A stretch of 64,000 nucleotides of DNA. Origin: CAWIHA01 sp963835855 (GTDB lineage Bacteria > Acidobacteriota > Terriglobia > Bryobacterales > Bryobacteraceae). The notes under the pieces were generated by a model. It was not told the DNA's origin. It made no database searches and saw only the letters and a list, made by a program, of their open reading frames with translations. A program made the position numbers and the translations under genes. Positions 16,991 to 26,455 of this stretch are shown here, one piece after another; positions within the stretch are counted from its first letter, which is position 1; every line of letters begins with the position of its first letter. The stretch spans positions 1 through 64,000 of the forward strand of contig CAWIHA010000028.1 of assembly GCA_963835855.1 (NCBI GenBank). Direction: 5' to 3'.

Positions 16991-17753
16991 ATTCGGCGAA
17001 GCTCGGCTCGCAGCGCTTGAACCAGAGAAAGGCTCCCCACAGCGCCACGCAGTGAATCGCTGCCAAGAGAAGAAAACTCCCGGCCGGAAGGGCGTGTCCA
17101 TGGATGACCGAGCCCCGCGAGAGCTCGATCAGAGTTGCGAGCGGATTGAAACGCACCAGTTGTTGCGCAACCGGATTCCGGAGAAATCCGGAAGCATAGA
17201 AAATTGGCGTGCCGAAGAAGAGAAGCCGCAGCAGGACCTGGTAAACATGCGACAGGTCCTTGACGAAAACGCGCGCTACCGAAAGCAGAAACGATACCCA
17301 CATCACGAACAGTAGCTGCAGCAGGATGACGAGCGGCAACGCCAGCACCGCCCAGGACATCCGAACGCCCGTCACATACGCAAGTGCAAGACATAGCGGG
17401 ATCGATATGAGAAACTCGACGCTGGTTGCCAGTACCGAGCCGATCACGAGAACTTCTTTAGGCAAAATCGTATGGCGGGTCAAATGGGCCATGGACGTGA
17501 GCACGTTCATCGCGGCGCTGGTGGAATTGGCGAAATGCGTGTAGTGAACCATTCCAAGCAGCAGAAAAACGGCGTAGTGTTCCACTCCCCGCCCGGCGTT
17601 CATGCGGAAGTAGGCGAATAACACGGCCACCGTCAGCAAGGGATTCAGAAAACTCCATAGCAGACCCAGCATGGAGTTCTGATCGCGCACCGCATATTGC
17701 GAATAAGCAACTTCACGCAGCAGATTGCGGTACGACGGGTCCATGAATCTCAT
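16983..17753 (-). CDS. ABC-2 type glycan export permease (Wzm/KpsM-like)
   Basis: 256 residues from the ATG at 17753; MDPSYRN at 17744 is another candidate start. The N-terminal cytoplasmic segment RDQNSMLGLLWSFLNPLL is the classic ABC-2 signature, followed by about six hydrophobic spans (LLTVAVLFAYF, FLLLGMVHY, VEFLISIPLCLALAYV, ALPLVILLQLLFVMWVSFLL, LLRLLFFGTPIFYASG, SFLLLAAIHCVALWGAF). FNPLATLIELSR is also typical. It is co-translated with the ATPase (8-nt overlap) and transports the polymer made by the neighbouring glycosyltransferases. Confidence 0.9.
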   Translation of the reverse strand: MRFMDPSYRNLLREVAYSQYAVRDQNSMLGLLWSFLNPLLTVAVLFAYFRMNAGRGVEHYAVFLLLGMVHYTHFANSTSAAMNVLTSMAHLTRHTILPKEVLVIGSVLATSVEFLISIPLCLALAYVTGVRMSWAVLALPLVILLQLLFVMWVSFLLSVARVFVKDLSHVYQVLLRLLFFGTPIFYASGFLRNPVAQQLVRFNPLATLIELSRGSVIHGHALPAGSFLLLAAIHCVALWGAFLWFKRCEPSFAEYA

Positions 17754-17872
17754 ACGCCCTCGGAAACAGTCACAACAAAACCTGGCCCTCGTGTTATGCG
17801 CAGCGGTTTGATGACCCTGCATGGGTTAGATAAGTGAACATGATATCCGAATGTTTCGCGCCGTGCGAGTCA

Positions 17873-18823
17873 TCACTTCAGTTGTGAACAGTGCGACGCG
17901 ATCAGTGACAATTGCTCGCGAACAAAGGCGTGCATTTCGGGTTTTCCGCTGTTCCATTTCCAGGGTCCATCCCATGTGCAGAAGAGATCCTTGTCGGGAT
18001 CGAATTCAAAACGCTCGAAACCCGTAAGACGCTCGTAGTAGCGGCGCCCGACCAGGTCCCCGTGCCAGAGGTGAACCAGATCTCCATCGATGTACGAAAC
18101 CTTCCGCCTGACCGAGTTTGAGAAGGGCACAGCCCAATCCTTGAAATGACGGCGGTGAGACGGACTCATCCACGGGCCAACCGAGTCGTAGCAGCCCACC
18201 GCGGCCAGAAACATCAGTTTGTCTCCACCACCAAGTACACCTGCATCGTAAAAGCCGCACGCATCGAGCATAGACCGGCGTGCCGCCCAGGCAAGTCCCG
18301 GCGCGTACCGCAGCTCGTGGCTCTTCCCAGGCGTGTAATACGCCGCTGCCGGCAGACTGCCCTGGGTAAAACGAAAAGCGACCGAATCGAATGCCGCCCC
18401 GGGTGAGAGCGAAAAAAAGTCCACCGGGCCGCTTTGGTTCCAATAGTGGAGCGTTCGAAACGGCTGCACCAGTTCGAAATCCTCCAATTGCCGCAGCAGC
18501 GCCTCCGGCCAATCCTGCCGTAGAAAGAGAATGTCGCAATCCAGCCAAGCCACAGCATCCACATGTGCTGGCAGCGCGCGCAATGCGATGTTGAGAAGAC
18601 GCTCCTTTTGCCAGAGAATCGCTCCGCCGCGCAACTGGACTAGGATCTCCGCGTCCTCCGGCCGGAGGTGAAAGTCCCTATCGAATGCCAGTTCTACCGC
18701 AACCAGCGGCACCGAAAGATCCCGCCGAAACTGGCGGTACACCGGCAGCCGACGACCGCCGTTAAACGGATCGAAGTACGACGTGATCGCCCACAACCTG
18801 CTTTCGACCATCATGCTATGCAA
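17873..18823 (-). CDS. GT-A-type glycosyltransferase-like protein
   Basis: 316 residues. It begins LWAITSYFDPFNGGRRLPVY and has a metal-binding DxD-like motif in VAWLDCDILFLRQDW, then LAWAARRSMLDACGFYD (acceptor-site region) and GGGDKLMFL. This layout fits GT2-like or galactosyltransferase-type enzymes acting on a nucleotide-sugar donor. It is the first gene of the minus-strand operon with the permease (about 120 bp to the permease start). It diverges from the GT4 gene at 18929, with about 105 bp between them that must hold both promoters. Confidence 0.75.
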   Translation of the reverse strand: MHSMMVESRLWAITSYFDPFNGGRRLPVYRQFRRDLSVPLVAVELAFDRDFHLRPEDAEILVQLRGGAILWQKERLLNIALRALPAHVDAVAWLDCDILFLRQDWPEALLRQLEDFELVQPFRTLHYWNQSGPVDFFSLSPGAAFDSVAFRFTQGSLPAAAYYTPGKSHELRYAPGLAWAARRSMLDACGFYDAGVLGGGDKLMFLAAVGCYDSVGPWMSPSHRRHFKDWAVPFSNSVRRKVSYIDGDLVHLWHGDLVGRRYYERLTGFERFEFDPDKDLFCTWDGPWKWNSGKPEMHAFVREQLSLIASHCSQLK

Positions 18824-18928
18824 CCGTTTCGCCGCAACCCGAGCATGTTAGGTTTCGATTTTCGCATAAGCGGTCGCTTAATAGTGGAGCGTGTCGCTTT
18901 TCTCCAGGAAGCATGGTACGCTGCGGAA

Positions 18929-20065
18929 ATGCCTCCGAGGCTGCTTTTCTACACGCGCGGGCTCGAAGAAGGCGGGACAGAAAAGCAGATCGAGCGTCTG
19001 GCCTATGGTCTCAGGCGGCGCTTTCAAGTCAGCGTGGGGTACTCATACCCTTGGGGCCCGGTTGGGGATCGCCTCTTGGCCGCCGGCATCCCACTCCTCC
19101 ATCTGCCGCCCCGGGACCGCGGTTGCGCCGAACAATCAATCCGCAATTCGGCGCTTGATATCTTTCATTCTTTCACTCACAAGGACGCGGAAGATATCTC
19201 CGCAGCAGCCGCGGCGGGCGTGCCCCTGATTGCCGCGGCGCGCGTCAATATGCGTCACTGGGATGAAGACTTTCGGGTGCGCGAATGGGAACGCGTGCGG
19301 AACCGGCTGACGCATCGAATCACCGCGGTGAGTCATGCCGTTGCTTCGGTGTGCGAAATCGTCGAGGGCGTACCGAGTCACAAAATCGTCGTGATTCACA
19401 ATGGCGTCCCCATTCCACGGAGAGAACGAACTCAGAATGACGGTCCCTCTAAGATCCAGAAGAAGCTCGGCCTCGCGCCTGGAACACGCCTCATCGGTTA
19501 CATAGCGCATTACCGGCCCGAAAAAGGCCACGATACATTGCTGGAGGCCTTTCGGTTAGTCCGCGACCGGCTGCCCAAAACGCACCTCATCTGCTGCGGA
19601 ATTGCAACGGCGGAAACACGTGCGCGCCTCTCTGCGCTGACGCGCGCGTTGCATGTCGAATCGAGCGTCAGTCTGCTCGACACTCGCTCAGACGTAGACG
19701 AATTCTATAGCGGTCTCGACCTCTATGTTCACCCTTCGCATTCCGAAGGGTTCTCGAATTCGCTGCTCGAAGCAATGGCGCACGCTCTGCCGGTGGTCGC
19801 GGCCAATACTGGCGGAACACCAGAAGCGGTGCTCGACGGCACTACCGGTCTCTTGGCGCCGGCCGGCAATGCTGCGGCTTTCGCGGATGCCATCGAGAAA
19901 CTGCTCGATAATCCCGGCCGGCTCCGGGAATTCGGCGAGGCCGGGTATAGAAGAGTTGTGAGCCGCTTTTCCGCGGCGCAGATGCTTGAAGGCTACGCCG
20001 CATTCTACGAATCGGCGCTCGCGGCCGCCCTGAACCACGCACAAGAGGCGTTCGCGCGAAGATGA
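18929..20065 (+). CDS. GT4 family glycosyltransferase
   Basis: 378 residues from the ATG at 18929; the longer frame to 18668 is antisense to the neighbouring gene. GT-B fold: N-terminal FYTRGLEEGGTEKQIERL, IFHSFTHKDAEDISAAAA, linker KIVVIHNGVPIP, GYIAHYRPEKGHDTLLEAF, then the donor site LYVHPSHSEGFSNSLLEAMA and VVAANTGGTPEAVLDG. It is close in sequence style to the first half of the 14290-16224 protein, suggesting duplication. It leads the plus-strand half of the glycan cluster. Confidence 0.9.
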   Translation: MPPRLLFYTRGLEEGGTEKQIERLAYGLRRRFQVSVGYSYPWGPVGDRLLAAGIPLLHLPPRDRGCAEQSIRNSALDIFHSFTHKDAEDISAAAAAGVPLIAAARVNMRHWDEDFRVREWERVRNRLTHRITAVSHAVASVCEIVEGVPSHKIVVIHNGVPIPRRERTQNDGPSKIQKKLGLAPGTRLIGYIAHYRPEKGHDTLLEAFRLVRDRLPKTHLICCGIATAETRARLSALTRALHVESSVSLLDTRSDVDEFYSGLDLYVHPSHSEGFSNSLLEAMAHALPVVAANTGGTPEAVLDGTTGLLAPAGNAAAFADAIEKLLDNPGRLREFGEAGYRRVVSRFSAAQMLEGYAAFYESALAAALNHAQEAFARR

Positions 20066-20467
20066 TCCGGAAGAACAGTCCCGCTTTGCCGCGATTCCTG
20101 GAGAAGGGTTTTGCTTCGCTTTCCTATTACAACTTCGAGTGGCTGGCGAGCAGTGCGCGCAGTTTCGTAAAGAATTGCCCCGATTTCGCGCCCGCCGCCG
20201 GTGGCTGCCGGTTGCAGAACGGTATCGTCAAAATACCCGTCTCAACAGACGATCCCTGATCGCAACGGGTCAAATGAATTATGGCGAATGGCACCGCTGT
20301 CTTCTCGATCTTGCTGAGCGCAGCGCGCTCTGGCGTTTAGCTTGCACGATTGCTATGCGCCGTTGTGGATCGGCTCGTACGCCGAACTGCTCGAAGATCT
20401 CGGCTCCATCGGAACGTTCATTACGGGCGACGAACTTTGCGATATGACTTTCAGGCTACAAGGATGA
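20062..20467 (+). pseudogene. Remnant of a polysaccharide-deacetylase-like gene
   Basis: Three frames carry consecutive protein-like pieces: 20062-20259 (YYNFEWLASSARSFVKNCPD ... IVKIPVSTDDP), then MNYGEWHRCLLDLAERSAL, then SLHDCYAPLWIGSYAELL, GSIGTFITGDELCD up to a TGA at 20465-20467. LHDCYA..W and the T-x-DEL ending resemble the C-terminal part of NodB-type polysaccharide deacetylases. The first piece overlaps the GT4 stop (ATGA) and the last overlaps the next ATG, as expected for a former operon member. At least one shift and one stop break it; the catalytic N-terminal half is missing. Confidence 0.5.
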
Positions 20468-21258
20468 GTCCAAAGGCAACGATCGTCATCCCGCTGAAAC
20501 GGCAGAAGGACGCATGGCTCGATCAATGCGTCCGGTCTGCACTGGAGCAGAGCGTGCCGTGCGAGGTGCTGGTCGTCACCGCGGCGGATACACCGGCATC
20601 AAACCTCGATGTCATAAGCCACCTACGGAACAAACACACCAACCTCCTCGCAATCCCGGAAGAAAGCCCCGGCAATTTCCCGGCCGCAATCAATCTGGGC
20701 ATCCGTTGTGCGGGTTCCGGACGAGTCGGACTGCTCCTTTCGGACGACTGGCTCAGTCCCGACGCCGTAGAGAACTGCCTGTCGCTGCAGGCCGATATCG
20801 TTTGCACCGGCCATACGGTGTATTACTCGGATGGGGAAACGACTCGGGAAATTGCGGGCAGAACCCTGACGCTTGAGAACTTTCTCAAACGCCCAACATT
20901 GGAAGCGAAGGCGGACTACCTGGAGCATTTCTTTCTCTTTCGAAAGGAAGCTGTGCTCGAAACCGGCGGGCTCGACGAGTCTCTCGGAAACTTCCCGGGC
21001 ATCGATGACTACGACCTGATCTGGACTCTGCTCGAGCGAGGCGCGACGGTCGGCATCGTCGAAAAACGTCTGTACAACTACCGGGACCACGACGGCGAGC
21101 GGCTTACGCTCTCAGACGCCACGCAGGCTGCGCAAAACCTCGAGAAGATCTTGCGCAAGCACGGAGTCGATGAAGCCGGCACCTCAGCCATTGTGCATAG
21201 GGCATCGCGCTGGTTCGGAAGATCGATTCGCCAGGTTCTCGCGGAGGAAGCGCGTTGA
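20464..21258 (+). CDS. GT2 family glycosyltransferase
   Basis: 264 residues from the ATG at 20464. GT-A fold: ATIVIPLKRQKDAWLDQCV at the start, PAAINLGIRCAGSGRVGLLL, then the DxD-equivalent SDDWLSPDAVENCL, FLFRKEAVLETGGLDESLG and the ED-like GIDDYDLIWTLLERGA. Its start overlaps the degraded deacetylase stop (ATGA) and its stop overlaps the next ATG (TGATG), so the operon is translationally coupled. Donor and acceptor are unknown. Confidence 0.88.
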   Translation: MSPKATIVIPLKRQKDAWLDQCVRSALEQSVPCEVLVVTAADTPASNLDVISHLRNKHTNLLAIPEESPGNFPAAINLGIRCAGSGRVGLLLSDDWLSPDAVENCLSLQADIVCTGHTVYYSDGETTREIAGRTLTLENFLKRPTLEAKADYLEHFFLFRKEAVLETGGLDESLGNFPGIDDYDLIWTLLERGATVGIVEKRLYNYRDHDGERLTLSDATQAAQNLEKILRKHGVDEAGTSAIVHRASRWFGRSIRQVLAEEAR

Positions 21259-22622
21259 TGGTGGGGGGCATGCCGAGGAAACTCAACAACTCAGCGCGCG
21301 ACTTGCTGCGTATTCTTGTTCTCAAGACAAATCCATACTTTCCGTTCCGCTACTGCAACCTGTGGCCCTATTCCTTGGCGCTGCGAGCGGCAATTGAAGC
21401 GGTTCGCGACCAACCGGAAATCACCGCGCTCTACGTTCGCCACGGCGTTGGATCGGACCGCTGGATTCCCGGCCTAAGCGATGTCGACCTTACCCTGATC
21501 GTGGAATGCGGTGTTTCTGCTGCAAGGGAATTCGACCTCCTCGACAGCCTCCATCGCCGTTTCAGGCGCCTGCGGCGAAGCTTTCCCATGCTCGGCGAAC
21601 TGGAGGTTCTTGGCGGGAACGATCTCTCCCTCTGGATGCCCGCGACATGCAACGCTCCAGAGCCCCGTCCATGGACCTTAGCCTATGGAGCACCGGTTAT
21701 TGACTTCTCTTTGGATCGATCGCCGGGCTGGCAAACGCGGGCGCTGAATTTTGCTCTGTGGATCTATCTCGACCTGATTCCGCCTTGCCTTGCGAAGCCT
21801 GACTCATACCTCACTCGCGCCGACGCACGGAGGCGAGTCCTGAAGATTCTTCGCCTTCTGAGGCCATTCCTGAGCGATTCGGAACGGATTAAAAACCGGA
21901 TCGGCAGCGGGACTGGACCCACGCTGCTTGCGGCGCATGCGGCCAAAGCCCTCGAAACTGCCCTGGCAGGTATCGAATCCCGCGATATTGCCTCGAAGTC
22001 GCATGGTTCGAATTTCGCTGTTGATCGTCCTCCTATCCGGAGTGCCGCCGGGTTTCCCGATAAGGTGCTAGTCGTTCTTGAAGATGGTCTTGAGCCGGAG
22101 CAGACCGCTGCCGCTTTGATCTCGCGCGACTGGAAAAAGCTTGCCGTACCACTCTCCGCGAGCGTGTTCCGATACACGGTGCGCAGATATGACCCTTATA
22201 TATATCCGTCGCTCTTGCGGAAGCGTGAAATCGTCTTCGGCGCGGATCCGCTGGAAGCTATCGCGCCTCCCGGAAAGGCAGAGTTCACCGAATACCTGTA
22301 TTCCCGGCTTGCAGGTTCCCTGGTCTTTGTCCGCAGCCCGGAGCTCTTTCAAGAACCTTTGCAGCTAACGATATTCGAGAGCGAATTGCGCCGCCTGATG
22401 GGGCTCCGGCTGCTGCTGCACAAAGGCTGGATTGCCGGGCACCGCGCGGAAATCGATGCCGAGTGGCGCCGCGAGTTCTCCGTTTGCGCGCAGGCGCTAG
22501 ATGCAATCAAGCTCGCAGCCGGTCGAGGCGATACCAGGGCAGCGCGCCGCGACGCATTCCTTCTGTTCAGGTCGGTCGCGGCTGAAGTGTGCGAGGTGAC
22601 TGCGGAGTCGCCGCCATCGTGA
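21258..22622 (+). CDS. Nucleotidyltransferase-fold protein
   Basis: 454 residues from the ATG at 21258 (TGATG overlap); an ATG at 21270 is an alternative. Residues about 50-75 read YVRHGVGSDRWIPGLSDVDLTLIVECG: a GS-x(9)-DxD motif of the polymerase-beta nucleotidyltransferase superfamily. The rest is mostly helical without motifs I recognise. Related minimal or NTase-5-like proteins accompany surface glycan clusters and also lasso-peptide clusters, where they modify the product. Which role applies here cannot be read from the sequence. Confidence 0.7.
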   Translation: MVGGMPRKLNNSARDLLRILVLKTNPYFPFRYCNLWPYSLALRAAIEAVRDQPEITALYVRHGVGSDRWIPGLSDVDLTLIVECGVSAAREFDLLDSLHRRFRRLRRSFPMLGELEVLGGNDLSLWMPATCNAPEPRPWTLAYGAPVIDFSLDRSPGWQTRALNFALWIYLDLIPPCLAKPDSYLTRADARRRVLKILRLLRPFLSDSERIKNRIGSGTGPTLLAAHAAKALETALAGIESRDIASKSHGSNFAVDRPPIRSAAGFPDKVLVVLEDGLEPEQTAAALISRDWKKLAVPLSASVFRYTVRRYDPYIYPSLLRKREIVFGADPLEAIAPPGKAEFTEYLYSRLAGSLVFVRSPELFQEPLQLTIFESELRRLMGLRLLLHKGWIAGHRAEIDAEWRREFSVCAQALDAIKLAAGRGDTRAARRDAFLLFRSVAAEVCEVTAESPPS

Positions 22623-23494
22623 ATCCCGATCGATCCGTTTCCGTTGTCGTTCCGGTGTACAACGCAAAGCGCACAATCGCCGGTACCGTTCGCTCTCTGC
22701 TTGCGCTCGAGTACGACGCCGGGCGTACCGAGGTGATCGTAGTGGATAATGCTTCGACCGATGGTTCGGCCGAGGTACTCGCGCAGTTCTCGGACCGCAT
22801 CCGCGTAATTTGTGAGCCCAGACGCGGCCGTTCCCAGGCCCGCAACGCCGGCTTGCGCGCGGCGCGATATCCGATCGCGGCGTTTATCGACGCCGACTGC
22901 ACGGCTTCACCGGACTGGCTGAGCCATTTAGTTCCCCGCCTGAACGAACCGGACATCGGGGTGGCCGGCGGAAGAATCCGTGCACTGAGGCCTTGCAATG
23001 CGTTAGAGGAATTCGGCGAGCGCCTGCACGATCAGCGGCTGTCTATCGAAGAATTCCGGCCGCCTTACGTTATTACTTCGAACTGGGCTTCGCGCCGCGA
23101 TGTGTTGCTGGAAATCGGAGCCTTCGACGAGAAACTGCGGCGCGCCGAGGACTGCGACTTGTCCTACCGGATTCAGCAGGCCGGTTATCGGCTCGTTTAC
23201 GAAGACCGGGCCATCGTATCTCAGCGGAATCGCTCTACTCTGCCGGCCCTTTTCGGCGAGGGCTTCCAGAATGGCTATTATTCCGTCCCCGTGCTCCATA
23301 AACACCGCGCCTTCCTGCGGAAGTATGATCACAGGCCCAATCGCTTGCGCCGGTACTCGAAACTGGCCGCACATCTCGGCCTCATTTTGGGCGGACAGGC
23401 TGCTCCTGAGGGCCGCTTCGAAGCCGTATTTGAGGCGGGCAAATGCGCAGGCAGGATTTGCGGCTGTATCCGCTTCGGCCGGCTTGAGTTCTAG
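22619..23494 (+). CDS. GT2 family glycosyltransferase
   Basis: 291 residues from a GTG at 22619 that overlaps the upstream TGA (GTGA). The canonical GT2 start is SVVVPVYNAKRTIAGTV, then EVIVVDNASTDGSAEV, ARNAGLRAARYPIAAFIDAD with DADC as DxD, and RRDVLLEIGAFDEKLRRAED for the acceptor/ED region. It is the last plus-strand gene of the cluster, convergent with the HPr-kinase-like gene 4 bp away. Confidence 0.9.
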   Translation: MNPDRSVSVVVPVYNAKRTIAGTVRSLLALEYDAGRTEVIVVDNASTDGSAEVLAQFSDRIRVICEPRRGRSQARNAGLRAARYPIAAFIDADCTASPDWLSHLVPRLNEPDIGVAGGRIRALRPCNALEEFGERLHDQRLSIEEFRPPYVITSNWASRRDVLLEIGAFDEKLRRAEDCDLSYRIQQAGYRLVYEDRAIVSQRNRSTLPALFGEGFQNGYYSVPVLHKHRAFLRKYDHRPNRLRRYSKLAAHLGLILGGQAAPEGRFEAVFEAGKCAGRICGCIRFGRLEF

Positions 23495-23498
23495 CTGG

Positions 23499-24581
23499 TC
23501 AGTGTTTCAAGCTCATCGCGTAATCAAGCACCGTGCGCGCGTTCAATGCAGGGTCCGACCCGAGGTGCACACGGCACACGCGGCAGCGCTGCAGCATCCG
23601 CAAGCAGCTCCAAAACCGGGACATCCCGACCCCCGCATGCTTCAGGAGTTCCCATCCACTCGATCGTAAAATGAACTCGAGTCCTTGAAAAAGGCCCACG
23701 CCCACGATGCAATTGGGCACGCAGGCCCGTAAGCCTGCCGGAACGCCCACTTCCTCGATAGAACAGTCATTCGTCATCCGCCGGGAACCGATGAGCACCA
23801 GTCCCGGTGGAGCCGAGGCGCACACCCGGTCCTGGAAATACGAATAGTTGACCAGATGTTTAGGGCCAAATTCCATTCGCTGAATTACGCGGCGGTGTTC
23901 CTGTGGAATCGAATCCTCCGAACCGGGCGACAATCCAATGCGCAGAGGATAGGCGAACACTTGACCCATGCTGTCAATAAACGGGGAATCGTCCGACAGG
24001 ATCTGCACTTCGGGATGTTTCATCAGGTACAGCCCGAGCGTGCTCTTACCGCCCCCCATCGGCAGCAAAACTAATACGGCCCGGCCGTTTATCGCGACTC
24101 CGAGAGCGTGAATGCGATGCAGCCCTCGCCGGTCGAGATGCTGCCCGATCTGCGACAGCAGGTACAGGTAGGTAGCTTCGTAGAGCAAATCGGCGCTGCG
24201 GCTGTACAGCCTGAAACTTCCGCTGCATTCGTCCTGAATGCCCAGCCCACGCCCGTGATAGTCGATATAGCGGCGCCCAGCGGCCCGGTATACCACGTTC
24301 CTCGGCGTATAAACCGCCGCATCCGTTGCTGGCAATTCGTCAAATGGCGAATCGCTATGGATCAATTCCACAACGGCGCCGGTTGGACCGCCCTGCGCCG
24401 CAAAGAATGCAAAATCCTGCCGGATGCCGCTCACGGCCTCCGCGGGCATTCCCCGGATCGAGAAGCGATAACCGTAAACGTCGAACGTGTACGCGTCCGG
24501 GCGTGCCCGCTCTGCTGTTTCCATCAACGCAGTCACCGTCTCCACTGGCCGAGGTTCCCCCGTGCGCATGACGCATTGCAA
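23499..24581 (-). CDS. HPr-kinase-like P-loop protein
   Basis: 360 residues; the exact start is uncertain (ATGs also at MRTGE and METAER). The central P-loop VLLPMGGGKSTLGLYLM and downstream LSDDSPFIDSMGQVFAYPLR match the C-terminal catalytic domain of HPr kinase/phosphorylase. The N-terminal half (YTFDVYGYRFSIRG) is not the HprK sensor domain, and there is no PTS gene nearby. Proteins of this type sit in surface-polymer and lasso-peptide clusters, where some phosphorylate the peptide product. Target here unknown. Note the RiPP-like array 18 kb away. Confidence 0.75.
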   Translation of the reverse strand: MQCVMRTGEPRPVETVTALMETAERARPDAYTFDVYGYRFSIRGMPAEAVSGIRQDFAFFAAQGGPTGAVVELIHSDSPFDELPATDAAVYTPRNVVYRAAGRRYIDYHGRGLGIQDECSGSFRLYSRSADLLYEATYLYLLSQIGQHLDRRGLHRIHALGVAINGRAVLVLLPMGGGKSTLGLYLMKHPEVQILSDDSPFIDSMGQVFAYPLRIGLSPGSEDSIPQEHRRVIQRMEFGPKHLVNYSYFQDRVCASAPPGLVLIGSRRMTNDCSIEEVGVPAGLRACVPNCIVGVGLFQGLEFILRSSGWELLKHAGVGMSRFWSCLRMLQRCRVCRVHLGSDPALNARTVLDYAMSLKH

Positions 24582-24803
24582 TCGAACCCAGGAAAGGACA
24601 TCTCTCCTCCCGGTAACAGTGTGCTAAAGCCGCAAACGACCTGCTGCATTGTCTCCTGCTCCAACCTTCTAGCGATTCGAAGCAAGAGATTAGCACAATA
24701 CCAGAAAAGAGGTCGAGACAGTGCCGCTGCCAGTCCCACAGTTGCCGCAAGAACCCGTGCATAAGAACTCACAAGAACTTCGGAGCACGCGATGAGCAGA
24801 GGA

Positions 24804-24889
24804 TGGTGCGGTCGAGAGGACTTGAACCTCCACGGGCGTTGCCCACATGCACCTCAAGCATGCGCGTCTGCCAATTCCGCCACGACCGC
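24804..24889 (-). tRNA. tRNA-Leu (anticodon GAG), CCA encoded
   Basis: The minus-strand sequence folds as a class II tRNA: acceptor GCGGTCG/CGACCGC, anticodon stem CATGC/GCATG with loop TTGAGGT (anticodon GAG), long variable arm, T-loop TTCAAGT, and encoded CCA. 86 nt. A remnant-rich region begins just beyond its 5' side. Confidence 0.93.
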
Positions 24890-25030
24890 GTACTGATCAG
24901 GACTTCAAAGAACCGTCTTCGTACTACCTCAAAGTGCTTGACAGGGTTTCACCGTATTTCCCGGGCCCCCATCCTGTTGATTCTTCGTGGGGCAGTGTAT
25001 CGTGGTGTTTCCTGAGGCTCCACCAACACC

Positions 25031-25054
25031 GTTGCAAAACCGTTGCAGTTCGGC
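25031..25054 (+). repeat. Direct repeat A, copy 2
   Basis: GTTGCAAAACCGTTGCAGTT, then CGGC; partner of 14188-14210. It lies between tRNA-Leu and the Fic remnant, just outside the glycan cluster. Confidence 0.45.
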
Positions 25055-25065
25055 CAGCGGGTTCC

Positions 25066-26212
25066 TCAGTGCTGCGCGGCGCCCTCGAGGATTTCTGGGG
25101 TAGGCAGGATCAGGCGGATCCCGGCGGCGTCGGCCTCGTTGGGGTCGGCAAACGCATGGGTTTGGTCGAGGATGAACCGAGCTTGGTCGAGCGCCGCGAA
25201 GTCGACGGATGCGGTATAGCGCTGCGCGAAGTCCAGTGTACGCACAAGGGCACCGGTGATTCCGTTCTGCGAGAGGGCCTTCAACGCCATAAGGTAGTTG
25301 TTGCGGTAGACGGTGGGCACGATGATTCGGCTCTCGCCAGCTGCCACAAGTTCCGCGTTCATCATGATTCGGGCAGCGCGCCCGTTGCCGTCGGCGAAGG
25401 GATGGACCTCCGAGATGAGGAACATCATGAAGATCGCGCGATGAAGCGGAGTGGCGAGACTTCGGTAGAATTCGAACCCTTTGGCGAGGGTGCCTTCAAC
25501 GAGTCTCTGGCGTCACAAAAACGGTGGAGCCGGCGCGATTCGCGTCGGTTTTGAAGCGCCCCGGCGCTTTGTCAGGCCGACCCTCCATGATCCGCGCATG
25601 GCGGTTCTTGAGAAGCGTCGTCAATTCCTCGATGGATCGGGGCGTGCGCGACATCTCGATGGGATCAGAGACCACCTTCCACGTACCGAGCACGTCATGA
25701 GCATCCTCTGGGCGCGCACTGGGGATGTGCCCCTTGAAGACGATGTCGGCGGCTTCCTCTACAGCGAACTCGGTGCCTTCGATGAAGTTGGAAAAATAGG
25801 CTTCGAAAAACGGCAGGGCGGGCCCGTCGGTCGGGCGCGCCAAGCGCGTCGCTGGCGCGGCGCCGGCCAACTCGGCGTGAAGCCGTTGTAACAGGTCGAG
25901 CCGCTGCGGATCGTAAGGTAAGCCCACGGCGCGGGCCAGGGCTACGGGCGACTCCAAACGCGTTTGGCGAGTGCCGAGAAGGGTTCCGATCAGTGTGTCG
26001 AGGCGCTGGAACTCGCCTCTGAGATGCAGTTCCGCAGCAACTTTGCGGGCCTCGTCGCAGAGGCGCTGGACTGCCGCTTCCCCACTGCGTCGGAGCATTT
26101 CATCCAGGCGCTCCTCGATGTCGCCCTTGGGCAAAGTGCGCGCAACGCCATGCCGGGCGCGGGACCACCGCATGTTCTCCAGAAACGCCCGCGCGGGGGA
26201 AGCGAGGCGCAA
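25066..26212 (-). pseudogene. Fic family protein, split by one frameshift
   Basis: The N-terminal frame (25496-26212) contains AYFSNFIEGTEF, the (S/T)xxxE(G/N) inhibitory-helix motif of class II Fic proteins. The C-terminal frame (25066-25428) contains the catalytic HPFADGNGRAAR. Between them, LVEGTLAKGFEFYRSLATPL reads in the second frame; the join needs removal of one A near 25503-25506 (CCAGAG-A-CTCGTT). Intact, it would be about 380 residues and would transfer AMP to a target hydroxyl. Decay or a sequencing indel cannot be told apart here. Confidence 0.8.
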
Positions 26213-26455
26213 ACCGCCAATGAAGGGCCGGTCGCTAATCCGCGCCCGGCGGGACTGCGGGCCTCTGCTTCGGCTTCCGCCGCCCTGCGGGTTTCTGGCT
26301 CCCCCACCAAGATTCTCGGCTGACGCCTTTCGCTACCCCGGCGAAGATTCTTGGCGGTCCCCCCGGAAAAAGCAGCCCTTGTCCTTGGGAGCGGCCTCCC
26401 TCGCTTCTGGGTGCCCCGAGAGAACGAGGCAGAAAAAGGAGAAAAACACATGTAC

